Below, in pieces: positions 53,609 to 64,000 of a stretch of DNA of 64,000 bases. The stretch is from contig OZ218959.1 in NCBI GenBank assembly GCA_965112735.1, positions 2,294,001-2,358,000 of the forward strand, written 5' to 3'. The position numbers and the translations under genes are program-made. Source of the DNA: Phaeosaccion multiseriatum. Taxonomy: Eukaryota > Ochrophyta, other classes. A model generated the notes under the pieces. It was not told the DNA's origin, ran no database searches, and was given only the letters and a program-made list of their open reading frames with translations. The first letter of the stretch is position 1; every line of letters begins with the position of its first letter.

Positions 53609-54245
53609 CTCACTCACTCACTCACTCATTCTCACTCACTCACTCACTAACTCACTCACTCACGGGCCCCTCACTCACTCACTCACTCACTCACTCACTC
53701 ACTCACTCACTCACTCACTCACTCACTCACTCACTCACTCACTCACTCACTCACTCACTCACTCACTCACTCACTCACTCACTCACTCACTCACTCACTC
53801 ACTCACTCACTCACTCACTCACTCACTCACTCACTCACTCACTCACTCACTCACTCACTCACTCACTCACTCACTCACTCACTCACTCACTCACTCATTC
53901 GCTCGGGCACACTCATTGACTGCCTGACTCACTCAGTCACTCACTCACTCACGCACGCACTCACTCACTCACTCACTCACTCACTCACTCACTCACTCAC
54001 TCACTCACTCACTCACTCACTCACTCACTCACTCACTCACTCACTCACTCACTCACTCACTCACTCACTCACTCACTCACTCACTCACTCACTCACTCAC
54101 TCACTCACTCACTCACTCACTCACTCACTCACTCACTCACTCACTCACTCACTCACTCACTCACTCACTCACTCACTCACTCACTCACTCACTCACTCAC
54201 TCACTCACTCACTCACTCACTCACTCACTCACTCACTTCCTCCCT
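53609..54245. repeat. (TCAC)n array 1
   Basis: About 600 bp of TCAC units, broken near 53897-53955. Its right edge carries TTCCTCCCTCACTTATTCACT, which recurs at the right edge of array 2, so flank and array were copied together. It lies downstream of membrane-protein copy 1. Confidence 0.95.
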
Positions 54246-54899
54246 CACTTATTCACTGACTCACTCACCCACTCACTCACTCACTCACTCACTTCCTCCC
54301 TCACTTATTCACTGACTGATTGAGCGAAAAGCAAACCTAGTCACCTAGGGCACACCCTGAAGGCTGCTGTGGGGCCGATGGTGGCACGGCGTGCACCACA
54401 GCACCGTGTGCGATGTCACAAACTTAAAAGGAGGGTATATATTTACAAGGGATAGGCGCTATACATTGGGTCGTCCGTCGGCGACCCCTCCTCCGCCCCT
54501 CGTATGGGAACACAGGCCTACTCTGATGCAGAGCAAGGGTACTTCAGAAAACGACGTTTTCTTAAGTACCCTTGTGCAGAGGGAGAGAGACCCTATTCCT
54601 CTGACCGCGCGGTGTTTTCCAACGGCGAGAAGCAGCAGGTGTGCCTAGGGACCCACCCGTCGGCCCTCCTGCTTTCTCCGCCCCCCCCTTGAGCCTTGTG
54701 CTTGCACCCACCGAGCTGCCAACTCGGCTCGGGAAGTATGCCTAATGATGGCTCAACGCATCATTCCTCCTCTTCTTCCAACGGAGCCCGGCGGCATGGG
54801 CCTTTCCTCCCTCTTCCCTTCGGACCAGCAGGGTAGCGTGTGCCACAGCAGCACACAGAAGCCAACAGAGAAGAGGAAGAAGAGCCTGTAGCTGCACGC
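54246..54899. other. conserved 3' flank of membrane-protein copy 1
   Basis: About 650 bp that recurs almost unchanged at 57590-58156, with a shorter related version at 60030-60334 and 62070-62759. It holds a perfect 14-bp inverted repeat around 54536-54567 (AAGGGTACTT...AAGTACCCTT) that copy 2 lacks. Probably 3' untranslated and spacer sequence of the array unit. Confidence 0.6.
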
Positions 54900-55988
54900 C
54901 TATCTTGGTGACCAATGTACGGGAAGAACCTTACTGCTACTCTTCCCACCTCCAATACTTGCAGCTGTCTTACTTACTAAAATGTTGATAGAACTAGGAC
55001 GGGGGGCGGCGACCGAATCTCTTCGAGTGAATGCCCCTCTGAAAACGCAGTAGAACACTATGAGTTCCCAGCCCACACCGATTAGTCTGAGCGGTATCAT
55101 TGCAGCAGAGGGCCGCTGACGCATCCACGTACTCATCGGATCAACGAGGGTGAACAGAAGGATACAGGAGCTTCCAACCCAGATGGAGGATACAGCACCC
55201 AGCACGTGCTGGCACTGCGTCTTGACCTTGCGCAAGTCTGGCCCTAGCTCGGGCATCGTCTTAAGCATGCCGAGCAGGCAGGTGGTGGCCACTACAATAG
55301 CTGCACAGATTGCGCTGATAAAGGGCAGCGCAAGGGCGAGCCCAGTCCAGAACGTGAAGTAGCCTGGGAGAACAATCAGTACCACACACGTTGATGTCCC
55401 TGCGATGGCCACAGCAGCCAAGATAACCCAAAATCGGCTCTCCACCCAGTTCCGGAGCCGAAGAGCGGTTGGTGCGCGAGACAGGAGGCTCCGCGGTAGG
55501 GCAGCAAGCCACAGACGAAGAACCAGCCATCCATTTCCTATGAGAAACCAAGTAGCAGCACCAAGAAAGCACCAAGCCATCATGGCGTCGTCCAGCACCC
55601 CTGTTCCACTGTAGAACCTCCCAGTATTGATGAGTATGGCTGTTGTGGTGAAGAGGATACAAAGCATTGCTCCTATCAACCGGGTTTGTGCTACACCCGT
55701 CTTCGTCTCCTGCAGGAGTGCCTTCACGCCTCCCCTACGCCGTATATGCCTGCCGAGGATGAACACCACATCGACCAGGTGGACAGCAAGGATGAGCAGA
55801 AGTACCATCTCGGGAACATCAAGGTACGCCTTGGCAACACAAGCACTGTCTCCCACGATGTTCTTGTCGTAATATCCGTCCCCACAGCCGCAAGTCGCCG
55901 TAGTTTCATCGCACACGCCTTCGCTGTGGCTTGGGCGGCCAAAGGTCGAGGCCGCCTCGTCCCGGCACACCAGCACGCACGCAGACAT
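54900..55988 (-). CDS. seven-helix membrane protein, copy 1
   Basis: A single-exon frame of 362 residues from the ATG at 55988. Residues 1-53 are cysteine rich (VCDETTATC, CGDGYYDKN), like a partial EGF-type motif, with no obvious signal peptide. Seven hydrophobic spans follow, at about 58-79, 104-122, 137-164, 186-208, 214-241, 262-283 and 300-318. A Ser/Arg/Lys-rich tail ends in VLPVHWSPR. The layout resembles a seven-transmembrane receptor with an extracellular N terminus, but I recognise no receptor family, and no DRY or NPxxY-type motif is visible. Copy 1 lacks one codon present in the other copies (TCGCGDG instead of TCSGCGDG). Homologous copies follow at 58.2, 60.3 and 62.8 kb. Confidence 0.85.
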   Translation of the reverse strand: MSACVLVCRDEAASTFGRPSHSEGVCDETTATCGCGDGYYDKNIVGDSACVAKAYLDVPEMVLLLILAVHLVDVVFILGRHIRRRGGVKALLQETKTGVAQTRLIGAMLCILFTTTAILINTGRFYSGTGVLDDAMMAWCFLGAATWFLIGNGWLVLRLWLAALPRSLLSRAPTALRLRNWVESRFWVILAAVAIAGTSTCVVLIVLPGYFTFWTGLALALPFISAICAAIVVATTCLLGMLKTMPELGPDLRKVKTQCQHVLGAVSSIWVGSSCILLFTLVDPMSTWMRQRPSAAMIPLRLIGVGWELIVFYCVFRGAFTRRDSVAAPRPSSINILVSKTAASIGGGKSSSKVLPVHWSPR

Positions 55989-56162
55989 CCTTCCTAAGAG
56001 TCGATATCATTAGTCGGTGACTGTAAGTAGATATTAAATGTGAAAGGGAAAGGGGAATGAAAAAAAGAGAAAAGAAAAGAAAAACTTCCGAAACCGTTCC
56101 AACACACACACACTTGCCGCCCCCTCTGCGGGAAGAAGAAACAAAACTCACTGACTCACTCT

Positions 56163-57587
56163 CACTCACTCACTCACTCACTCACTCACTCACTCACTCA
56201 CTCACTCACTCACTCACTCACTCACTCACTCACTCACTCACTCACTCACTCACTCACTCACTCACTCACTCACTCACTCACTCACTCACTCACTCACTCA
56301 CTCACTCACTCACTCACTCACTCACTCACTCACTCACTCACTCACTCACTCACTCACTCACTCACTCACTCACTCACTCACTCACTCACTCACTCACTCA
56401 CTCACTCACTCACTCACTCACTCACTCACTCACTCACTCACTCACTCACTCACTCACTCACTCACTCACTCACTCACTCACTCACTCACTCACTCACTCA
56501 CTCACTCACTCACTCACTCACTCACTCACTCACTCACTCACTCACTCACTCACTCACTCACTCACTCACTCACTCACTCACTCACTCACTCACTCACTCA
56601 CTCACTCACTCACTCACTCACTCACTCACTCACTCACTCACTCACTCACTCACTCACTCACTCACTCACTCACTCACTCACTCACTCACTCACTCACTCA
56701 CTCACTCACTCACTCACTCACTCACTCACTCACTCACTCACTCACTCACTCACTCACTCACTCACTCACTCACTCACTCACTCACTCACTCACTCACTCA
56801 CTCACTCACTCACTCACTCACTCACTCACTCACTCACTCACTCACTCACTCACTCACTCACTCACTCACTCACTCACTCACTCACTCACTCACTCACTCA
56901 CTCACTCACTCACTCACTCACTCACTCACTCACTCACTCACTCACTCACTCACTCACTCACTCACTCACTCACTCACTCACTCACTCACTCACTCACTCA
57001 CTCACTCACTCACTCACTCACTCACTCACTCACTCACTCACTCACTCACTCACTCACTCACTCACTCACTCACTCACTCACTCACTCACTCACTCACTCA
57101 CTCACTCACTCACTCACTCACTCACTCACTCACTCACTCACTCACTCACTCACTCACTCACTCACTCACTCACTCACTCACTCACTCACTCACTCACTCA
57201 CTCACTCACTCACTCACTCACTCACTCACTCACTCACTCACTCACTCACTCACTCACTCACTCACTCACTCACTCACTCACTCACTCACTCACTCACTCA
57301 CTCACTCACTCACTCACTCACTCACTCACTCACTCACTCACTCACTCACTCACTCACTCACTCACTCACTCACTCACTCACTCACTCACTCACTCACTCA
57401 CTCACTCACTCACTCACTCACTCACTCACTCACTCACTCACTCACTCACTCACTCACTCACTCACTCACTCACTCACTCACTCACTCACTCACTCACTCA
57501 CTCACTCACTCACTCACTCACTCACTCACTCACTCACTCACTCACTCACTCACTCACTCACTCACTCACTCACTCACTCACTCACTT
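56163..57587. repeat. (TCAC)n array 2, about 1.4 kb
   Basis: About 355 consecutive, essentially perfect TCAC units between membrane-protein copies 1 and 2. It generates a 519-codon Thr-His-Ser-Leu open frame that is not a gene. On the strand of the flanking genes it reads (GTGA)n. Confidence 0.98.
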
Positions 57588-58156
57588 CCTCCCTCACTTA
57601 TTCACTGACTGATTGAGCGAAGAGCAAACCTAGTCACCTAGGGCACACCCTGAAGGCTGCTATGGGGCCGATGGTGGCACGGCGTGCACCACAGCACCGT
57701 GTGCGATGTCACAAACTTAAAAGGAGGGTATATATTTACAAGGGATAGGCGCTATACATTGGGCCGTCCGTCGGCGACCCCTCCTCCGCCCCTCGTATGG
57801 GAGCACAGGCCTACTCTGACTGCTCTGACTGATGCACAGGGAGAGAGATCCTATTCCTCTGACCGCGCGGTGTTTTCCCACGGCGAGAAGCAGCAGGTGT
57901 GCCTAGGGACCCACCCGTCGGCCCTCCTGCTTTCTCCTCCCCCCCCTTGAGCCTTGTGCTTGCACCCACCGAGCTGCCAACTAGGCTCGGGAAGCATGCC
58001 TTATGATGGCTCAACGCATCATTCCTCCTCTTCTTCCAACGGAGCCCGGCGGCATGGGCCTTTCCCCGCTCTTCCCTTCGGACAGCAGGGTAGCGTGTGC
58101 CACAGCAGCACGCAGAAGCCAACAGAGAAGAGGAAGAAGAGCCTGTAGCTGCACGC
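57588..58156. other. conserved 3' flank of membrane-protein copy 2
   Basis: Near copy of 54246-54899, differing by a missing segment around 57824 and point changes. Confidence 0.6.
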
Positions 58157-59248
58157 CTATCTTGGTGCCCAATGTACGGGAAGAACCTTACTGCTACTCT
58201 TCCCACCTCCACTACTTGCAGCTGTCTTACTTACTAAAATGTTGATAGAACTAGGACTGGGGGCGGCGACCGAATCTCTTCGAGTGAATGCCCCTCTGAA
58301 AACGCAGTAGAACACTATGAGTTCCCAGCCCACACCGATTAGTCTGAGCGGTATCATTGCAGCAGAGGGTCGCTGACGCATCCACGTACTCATCGGATCA
58401 ACGAGGGTGAACAGAAGGATACAGGAACCTCCAACCCAGATGGAGGATACAGCACCCAGCACGTACTGGCACTGCGTCTTGACCTTGCGCAAGTCTGGCC
58501 CTAGCTCGGGCATCGTCTTAAGCATGCCGAGCAGGCAGGTGGTGGCCAGTACAATAGCTGCACAGATTGCGCTGATAAAGGGCAGCGCAAGGGCGAGCCC
58601 AGTCCAGAACGTGAAGTAGCCTGGGAGAACAATCAGTACCACACACGTTGATGTCACTGCGATGGCCATAGCAGCCAAGATAACCCAAAAGCGGCTCTCC
58701 ACCCAGTTCCGGAGCCGAAGAGCGGTTGGTGCGCGAGACAGAAGGCTCCGCGGTAAGGCAGCAAGCCACAGACGAAGAACCAGCCATCCATTTGCTATGC
58801 AAAACCACCTAGCGGCGCCAAAAAAGCACCAGGCCATGGCGTCGTCCAGCACCCCTGTTCCACTGTAGAACCTTCCAGTACAGATGAGTAAGGCGGTTGT
58901 GGTGAAGAGGATGCAAATCATTGCTCCTATCAATCTGGTTTGTGCTACACCCGTCTTCGTCTCCTGCAGCAGTGCCTTCACGCCTCCTCCCCTACGCCGT
59001 ATATGCCTGCCGAGGACGAACACCACATCGACCAGGTGGACAGCAAGGATGAGCAGAATTACCATTTCGGGAACATCGAGGTACGCCTTGGCAACACAAG
59101 CACTGTCTCCCACGATGTTCTTGTCGTAGTATCCGTCCCCACAGCCCAAGCAAGTCGCCGTAGTTTCATCGCAGACGCCTTCGCTGTGGCTCGAGCGGCC
59201 AATGGTCGAGGCCGCCTCATCACGACACGCCAGCACGCAAGCAGACAT
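58157..59248 (-). CDS. seven-helix membrane protein, copy 2
   Basis: Intact single-exon frame of 363 residues, very similar to copy 1. It has the same N-terminal cysteine region (TCLGCGDGYYDKN), the same seven hydrophobic spans and the same C-terminal tail (VLPVHWAPR). One extra Gly follows the first helix (RRRGGGVK). Base changes relative to copy 1 are scattered and mostly leave the frame and hydrophobic spans unchanged, which suggests that the proteins are maintained. Confidence 0.87.
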   Translation of the reverse strand: MSACVLACRDEAASTIGRSSHSEGVCDETTATCLGCGDGYYDKNIVGDSACVAKAYLDVPEMVILLILAVHLVDVVFVLGRHIRRRGGGVKALLQETKTGVAQTRLIGAMICILFTTTALLICTGRFYSGTGVLDDAMAWCFFGAARWFCIANGWLVLRLWLAALPRSLLSRAPTALRLRNWVESRFWVILAAMAIAVTSTCVVLIVLPGYFTFWTGLALALPFISAICAAIVLATTCLLGMLKTMPELGPDLRKVKTQCQYVLGAVSSIWVGGSCILLFTLVDPMSTWMRQRPSAAMIPLRLIGVGWELIVFYCVFRGAFTRRDSVAAPSPSSINILVSKTAASSGGGKSSSKVLPVHWAPR

Positions 59249-59497
59249 CCGTCATAAGAGTCGATATCAAAAGTCGGTGATTGTAAGTAGATGTTAAATG
59301 GAAAGGGAGAAAAGAAAATTGTTTTGTTTTTTTCCGAAAGGGTGTGGTTCCCACACATGGGGGGGAGTGGGGGGCTGGGTTCTGCGGGTATCCTCCGCGA
59401 CTCTGCCTCCGCTCTCGCTCTGTGGAAAGCAGGGAAAGAAGAAAAAAGTATAAACTCACAGCCTCTGTCGCTCCCTCTTTGACATGAAATCACATTC

Positions 59498-60009
59498 TCT
59501 CACTGACTCACTGTCATTCACTCACTTACTCACTCACTCACTCACTCACCCACCCACTCACTCACTCACTCACTCACCCACCCACTCACTCACTTCCTCA
59601 CTTACTCACTCACTCACTCACCCACTCACTCACTCACTTCCTCACTCACTCACTCACTCACTCACTTGCTCATTCATTCACTCACTCACTCACTCACTCA
59701 CTCACTCACTCACTCACTCACTCACTCACTCACTCACTCACTCACTCACTCACTCACTCACTCACTCACTCACTCACTCACCCACTCACTCACTCACTCA
59801 CTCACTCACTCACTCACTCACTTACTCACTCACTCACTCACTCACTCACTCACTCACTCACTCACTCACTCACTCACTCACTCACCCACTCACTCACTCA
59901 CTCACTCACTCACTCACTCACTCACTCACTCACTCACTCACTCACTCACTCACTCACTCACTCACTCACTCATTCACTCACTCACTCACTCACTCACTCA
60001 CTCATTCAC
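59498..60009. repeat. (TCAC)n array 3
   Basis: About 510 bp, less pure than arrays 1 and 2, with CCCA, TTCC and TTAC variants. Confidence 0.95.
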
Positions 60010-60334
60010 TCTCTGACTGAGTGAAGAGCCACCCTAGGGTAAGCCCCGGTGGGCCGGTCTGACGGTCTGGGGCCGATGGTGGCACGTTGTGTGCCGCAGC
60101 CACGGGGCAACACTTCATGCCCTGTCTTGTTGTGTGATGTGCATAAATAAATATTTTAACGCGGTCCCAAGGTGCCTACTGTAATATATATATCAGGCAC
60201 ACATGCGCTTTGACGGAGAAAAGTCCACCCCGCCCAGTACCTCGCTCTTCCCTTCGGACCAGCAGGGTAGCGTGTGCCACAGCAGCACACAGAAGCCAAC
60301 AGAGAAGACGAAGAGGTCGCCCGTAGCTGCATGC
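60010..60334. other. 3' flank of membrane-protein copy 3
   Basis: Shares CCGGTCTGACGGTCTGGGGCC and the following 80 bp with 62108-62190, so copies 3 and 4 have a common type of 3' flank. Nothing else recognised. Confidence 0.5.
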
Positions 60335-61420
60335 CTATCCCGGTGACCAATGTACTGGAAGAACCTTACTGCTACCCTTCCCCCCTCCAATACTTGCAGC
60401 TTTCTTACTTCTTCCTCTGTTGCTAGAACTAGGACTGGGGGCGGCGCCCGAACCTCTTCGAGTGAATGCCCCTCTGAAAACGCAGTAGAACACTACGAGT
60501 TCCCAGCCCACATTGAACATTCTAAGCGGTATAATTCCAGCAGAGGGTCGCTGACGCATCCACGCACTCATCGGATCAACGAGGGTGATGAAAAGGAGAG
60601 CGGAGCCACTAACCCAGAGAACGGATACAGCACCCAGTACGGACTGGCACTGCGTCTTGATCTTGCGCAAGTCTGGCCCTAGCTCAACCATCGTCTTAAG
60701 CATGCCGAGCAGGCAGGTGGTGGCCAGTACAATAGCCCCACAGATTGCGCTGATAAAGGGCAGCACAAGGGCGACCTCAATCCGCAACGGGAAGCCTGGG
60801 AGAGCAGTCAGTACCACGCAGGATGATGTGCCTGCGAAGGCCATAGCAGCCAAGATTACCCAGAATCGGCTCTCCACCCAGTTCTGGAGCCGAAGAACGG
60901 TTGGTGTGCGAGACAGAAGGCTCCGCGGTAAGGCAGCAAGCCACAGACGAAGAACCAGCCATGAATTTCCTAGGCCCAACCACCTAGCGGCACAAAGAAA
61001 GCACCTGGCCACGGCGCCGTCCAGCTCCCCTGTTCCACTATAGAACCTCCCAGCATTGATGAGTATGGCTGTTGTGGTGAAGAGGATGCAAAGCATTGCT
61101 CCAATCAGCCTTGTTTGTGCTACACCCGTCTTTGTCTCCTGCAGGAGTGCCTTCACGCCTCCCCTACGCTGTACATGCCTGCCGAGTATGTACACCACAT
61201 CGACCAGGTGGACAGCAAGGATGAGCAGAATTACCATCTCGGGAACATCGAGGTACGCCTTGGCAACACAAGCACTGTCTCCCACGATGTTCTTGTCGTA
61301 ATATCCGTCCCCACAGCCCGAGCAAGTCGCCGTAGTTTCATCGCACACGCCTTCGCTGTGGCTCGAGCGGCCAAAGGTCGAGGCCGCCTCGTCGCGGCAC
61401 GCCAGCACGCACGCAGACAT
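60335..61420 (-). CDS. seven-helix membrane protein, copy 3
   Basis: Intact single-exon frame of 361 residues. The N-terminal half (TCSGCGDGYYDKN through helix 2) is close to copies 1 and 2. Helices 3-6 are more diverged (VARCFLCAARWLGLGNSWL; LPGFPLRIEVALVLPFISAICG), and the tail has NRGRSKKAASIGGG. Together with copy 4 it forms a subgroup, also seen in their shorter shared 3' flanks. Confidence 0.87.
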   Translation of the reverse strand: MSACVLACRDEAASTFGRSSHSEGVCDETTATCSGCGDGYYDKNIVGDSACVAKAYLDVPEMVILLILAVHLVDVVYILGRHVQRRGGVKALLQETKTGVAQTRLIGAMLCILFTTTAILINAGRFYSGTGELDGAVARCFLCAARWLGLGNSWLVLRLWLAALPRSLLSRTPTVLRLQNWVESRFWVILAAMAFAGTSSCVVLTALPGFPLRIEVALVLPFISAICGAIVLATTCLLGMLKTMVELGPDLRKIKTQCQSVLGAVSVLWVSGSALLFITLVDPMSAWMRQRPSAGIIPLRMFNVGWELVVFYCVFRGAFTRRGSGAAPSPSSSNRGRSKKAASIGGGKGSSKVLPVHWSPG

Positions 61421-61708
61421 CCGTCATAAGAGTCGATATCAAAAGTCGGTGTGTAAGTAGATGTTAATTAAAAATGGAAAGAGGGCTTTGTTGCTTTGTT
61501 GACTTGTTGTTCTTTTTCCCCGAAACCGTTCCCACAGATGGCTTGGTGATTATCTCTCTCTCTCTCTGTCTTCCGCTCTCGCTCATTGCGAAAAAAATAG
61601 GTGGGTGATAAGGCTACAAGGCGCTCCCTCTGCAGAAAGAAGGAAATAATATAAAGTCACTGCCTTTGTCGCGCCCTCTTCACAATATAAAACTATACTC
61701 TGTCACCG

Positions 61709-62064
61709 ACTCACTCACTCACTCACTCACTCACTCACTCCCGCACTCACTCACTCACTCACTCACTCACTCACTCACTCACTCACTCACTCACTCACTC
61801 ACTCACTCACTCACTCACTCACTCACTCACTCACTCACTCACTCACTCACTCACTCACTCACTCACTCACTCACTCACTCACTCACTCACTCACTCACTC
61901 ACTCACTCACTCACTCACTCACTCACTCACTCACTCACTCACTCACTCACTCACCACTCACTCACTCACTCACTCACTCACTCACTCACTCACTCACTCA
62001 CTCACTCACTCACTCACTCACTCACTCACTCACTCACTCACTCACTCACTCACTCACTCATTCA
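61709..62064. repeat. (TCAC)n array 4
   Basis: About 355 bp of nearly perfect units, with a single one-base register change near 61953. Confidence 0.96.
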
Positions 62065-62759
62065 CTCACTGATTGAGCGAAGAGCCACCCCAGGGTAAGC
62101 CCAGGTGGGCCGGTCTGACGGTCTGGGGCCGATGGTGGCACGTTGTGTGCCGCAGCCACGGGGCAACGCTTCATGCCCTGCCTCTTTGTATGATTTGAAT
62201 AAATAAACTTTTAACACGGCCCCATTAATATTACATACTTCGAAGTACTTCTGTAAATCATGCAGACACGAATTTTGACGGAGAAACGTCCACCCCTCCC
62301 ACCAACCCTCTCTTCTCTCTCCTGTCTCTTTATTTATACAGCCCCGCCCCCCAATAAGACACAAAGTTCAAAAGGCTTCTCAGGCGCGTGCAGAGGGAGA
62401 GCGCGATACTCGTGTTCCACTTGCCCGGCGGGCGGTCTTGCCCACGGCCAGCACCAGCAGGTACACACACTCCGGTATACACACTGGCCGGCCGCTGTTT
62501 GTACCCCGCATCCCCTCGGTCCCCCGCTGCTCGGAGTCTGACTGCCTTCGACTTCTTCTTGTGTTTGCACCCACCGAGCTGCCGACTCGGCTCGGGAAGT
62601 ATGCCTTATGATGGCTCAACGGATCATTCCTCCACCTCACGGAGCCCCGCAGGCCTGGACCTTTCCTCTCTCTTCTCTTCGGACCAGCAGGGTAGCGTGT
62701 GCCACAGCAGCACACAGAAGCCAACAGAGAAGACGAAGAGGTCACCCGTAGCTGAATGC
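62065..62759. other. 3' flank of membrane-protein copy 4
   Basis: A mixture of the copy-3 type flank (62090-62220) and the copy-1/2 type flank (62556-62740) around about 330 bp not seen elsewhere. No gene recognised. Confidence 0.5.
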
Positions 62760-63882
62760 CTATCCCGGTGACCAATGTACTGGAAGAACCTTACTGCTAC
62801 CCATTCTCCCTCCAATACTTGCAGCTGTCTTACTTCTTCCTCTGTTGATAGAACTAGGACGGGGGGCGGCGCCCGAACCTCTTCGAGTGAATGCCCCTCT
62901 GAAAACGAAGTAGAACGCTGTGAGTTCCCAGCCCATAGCGCATATTCTATGCAGTATCATTGCAGCAGAGGGCCGCTGACGCATCCACGTACTCATTGGA
63001 TCAACGAGGATGAAGAAAGTGACAGAGGAGCCACTAACCCGGATGGAGGATATAGCACCCCGCACGTACTGGCACTGCGTCTTGATCTTGCGCAAGTCTG
63101 GCCCTAGCTCGGGCATCGTCTTAAGCATACCGAGCAGGGAGGTGGTGGCCACTACAATAGCAGGGAGGTGGTGGCCACTACAATAGCCCCACACAGTGCG
63201 CTGAGAAAGGGCATCGCAAGGGCGAGCCCAGTCCAGAACGTGAAGTAGCCTGGGAGAGCAGCCAGTGCCACGCAGGATGATGTCCCTGCGAAGGCCATAG
63301 CAGCCAAGAGTACCCAGAATCGGCTCTCCACCCAGTTCTGAAGCCGAAGAACGCTTGGTGCGCGAGACAGAAGGCTCCGCGGTAAGGCAGCAAGCCACAG
63401 ACGAAGAACCAGCCATCCATTTCCTATGCCCAACCAAGCAGAGGCACCAAGTAAGCACCAGGCCAAGGCGTCCTCCAGCACCCATATTCCACCATAGAAC
63501 CTTCCAGTACAGATGAGTATGGCTGTTGTGGTGAAGAGGATGCAAAGCATTGCTCCTATCAATCTGGTTTGTGCTACACCCGTCTTCGTCTCCTGCAGCA
63601 GTGCCTTCACGCCTCCCCTACGCCGTACATGTCTGCCGAGTATGTACACCACATCGACCAGGTGGACAGCAAGGATGAGCAGAATTACCATCTCGGGAAC
63701 ATCGAGGTACGCCTTGGCAACAGCCACAAGCACTGCCTGTCTCCCACGATGTTCTTGTCGTTGTATCCGTCCCCACAGCCCGAGCAAGTCGCCGTAGTTT
63801 CATCGCATACGCCTTCGCTGTGGCTTGGGCGGCCAAAGGTCGAGGCGGCCTCGTCCCGGCACGCCAGCACGCACGCAGACAT
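62760..63882 (-). pseudogene. seven-helix membrane protein, copy 4, frameshifted
   Basis: Starts like its siblings at the ATG at 63882 (MSACVLACRDEAAST) but has two lesions. Near 63720-63745, two 4-bp insertions (net +8) throw the frame off just before the first helix. At about 63137-63186 a 25-bp segment (GCAGGGAGGTGGTGGCCACTACAATA type) is directly repeated and shifts the frame again after helix 5. Between and beyond these the protein remains recognisable, including helices 1-5 and the tail ending VLPVHWSPG. It would make only a 65-residue peptide. Confidence 0.88.
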
Positions 63883-64000
63883 TCATATATTTATATATTT
63901 GTCCTTCTGGTAGCTAGAGAGAGTGGTGATACGTTTTCCGAAACCGTTCCCACAGATGGCTGGGTTCTCGCTCTCCCCCGCAAGCTCGAGGCTGGGACGG
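63883..64000. other. upstream flank of copy 4
   Basis: Short AT-rich stretch (ATATATTTATATATTT), then sequence similar to the upstream flank of copy 3 (CCGAAACCGTTCCCACAGATGG). The array probably continues to the right. Confidence 0.6.

Noticed and set aside
56057-57616. 519-codon open frame of Thr-His-Ser-Leu repeats
   Set aside because: It is a frame through (TCAC)n; every frame without a stop in this repeat stays open. The flanks show no coding character.

Overview
The window is nuclear DNA from an intron-rich, GC-rich eukaryote. Genes are split by GT-AG introns, and most introns and spacers are filled with simple repeats: (CTC)n, (TCAC)n read as (GTGA)n on the other strand, (CA)n and (GA)n. 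The gene set (Pol II and Pol III subunits, ARL3, a selenocysteine-lyase-like enzyme, a Ty1/copia element) does not fix the taxon. A stramenopile or other protist alga is my best guess, at low confidence. ARL3 and a Cep57-like coiled-coil protein suggest a lineage with cilia or centrioles.

Layout. 0-1.0 kb: 5' end of the Pol III subunit RPC5 (minus), head to head with ARL3 (plus, 2.0-3.5 kb). 4.4-7.7 kb: an eight-exon cysteine desulfurase/selenocysteine lyase (minus) with an unexpected two-helix membrane extension spliced onto its N terminus. 8.3-14.0 kb: a secreted, modular, cysteine-rich protein (plus). At its 3' end sits a young 5.4-kb copia retrotransposon (14.0-19.4 kb) with identical 186-bp LTRs and an AGGGG target duplication. 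Its gag and pol are separated by a +1 shift, and pol is split by one in-frame TGA. 19.4-24.2 kb is a graveyard: a decayed piece of the cysteine-rich gene, a frameshifted Rab GTPase, and a frameshifted PA-domain/RING-H2 gene.

24.6-37 kb: three tandem short-chain dehydrogenase (SDR) genes (minus). Two are intact (336 aa each). The third is broken by a 619-bp palindromic element inside exon 6, and a second 923-bp palindromic element lies in the adjacent intron. Both are compound palindromes built from hairpin modules with TGTTA...TAACA ends; they are the most unusual structures in the window. 38.5-47.9 kb: a complete 19-exon RPB2 gene (1,191 aa). 49.8-53.4 kb: a multi-exon coiled-coil gene (minus). 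53.6-64 kb: a tandem array of four single-exon seven-helix membrane protein genes (minus; three intact, one with two frameshifts), separated by (TCAC)n arrays, one of them about 1.4 kb of nearly perfect repeat.

Exon boundaries were set by hand from splice consensus, phase agreement and protein-family memory. No alignments or searches were run. Most long open frames outside the listed genes are repeat translations.
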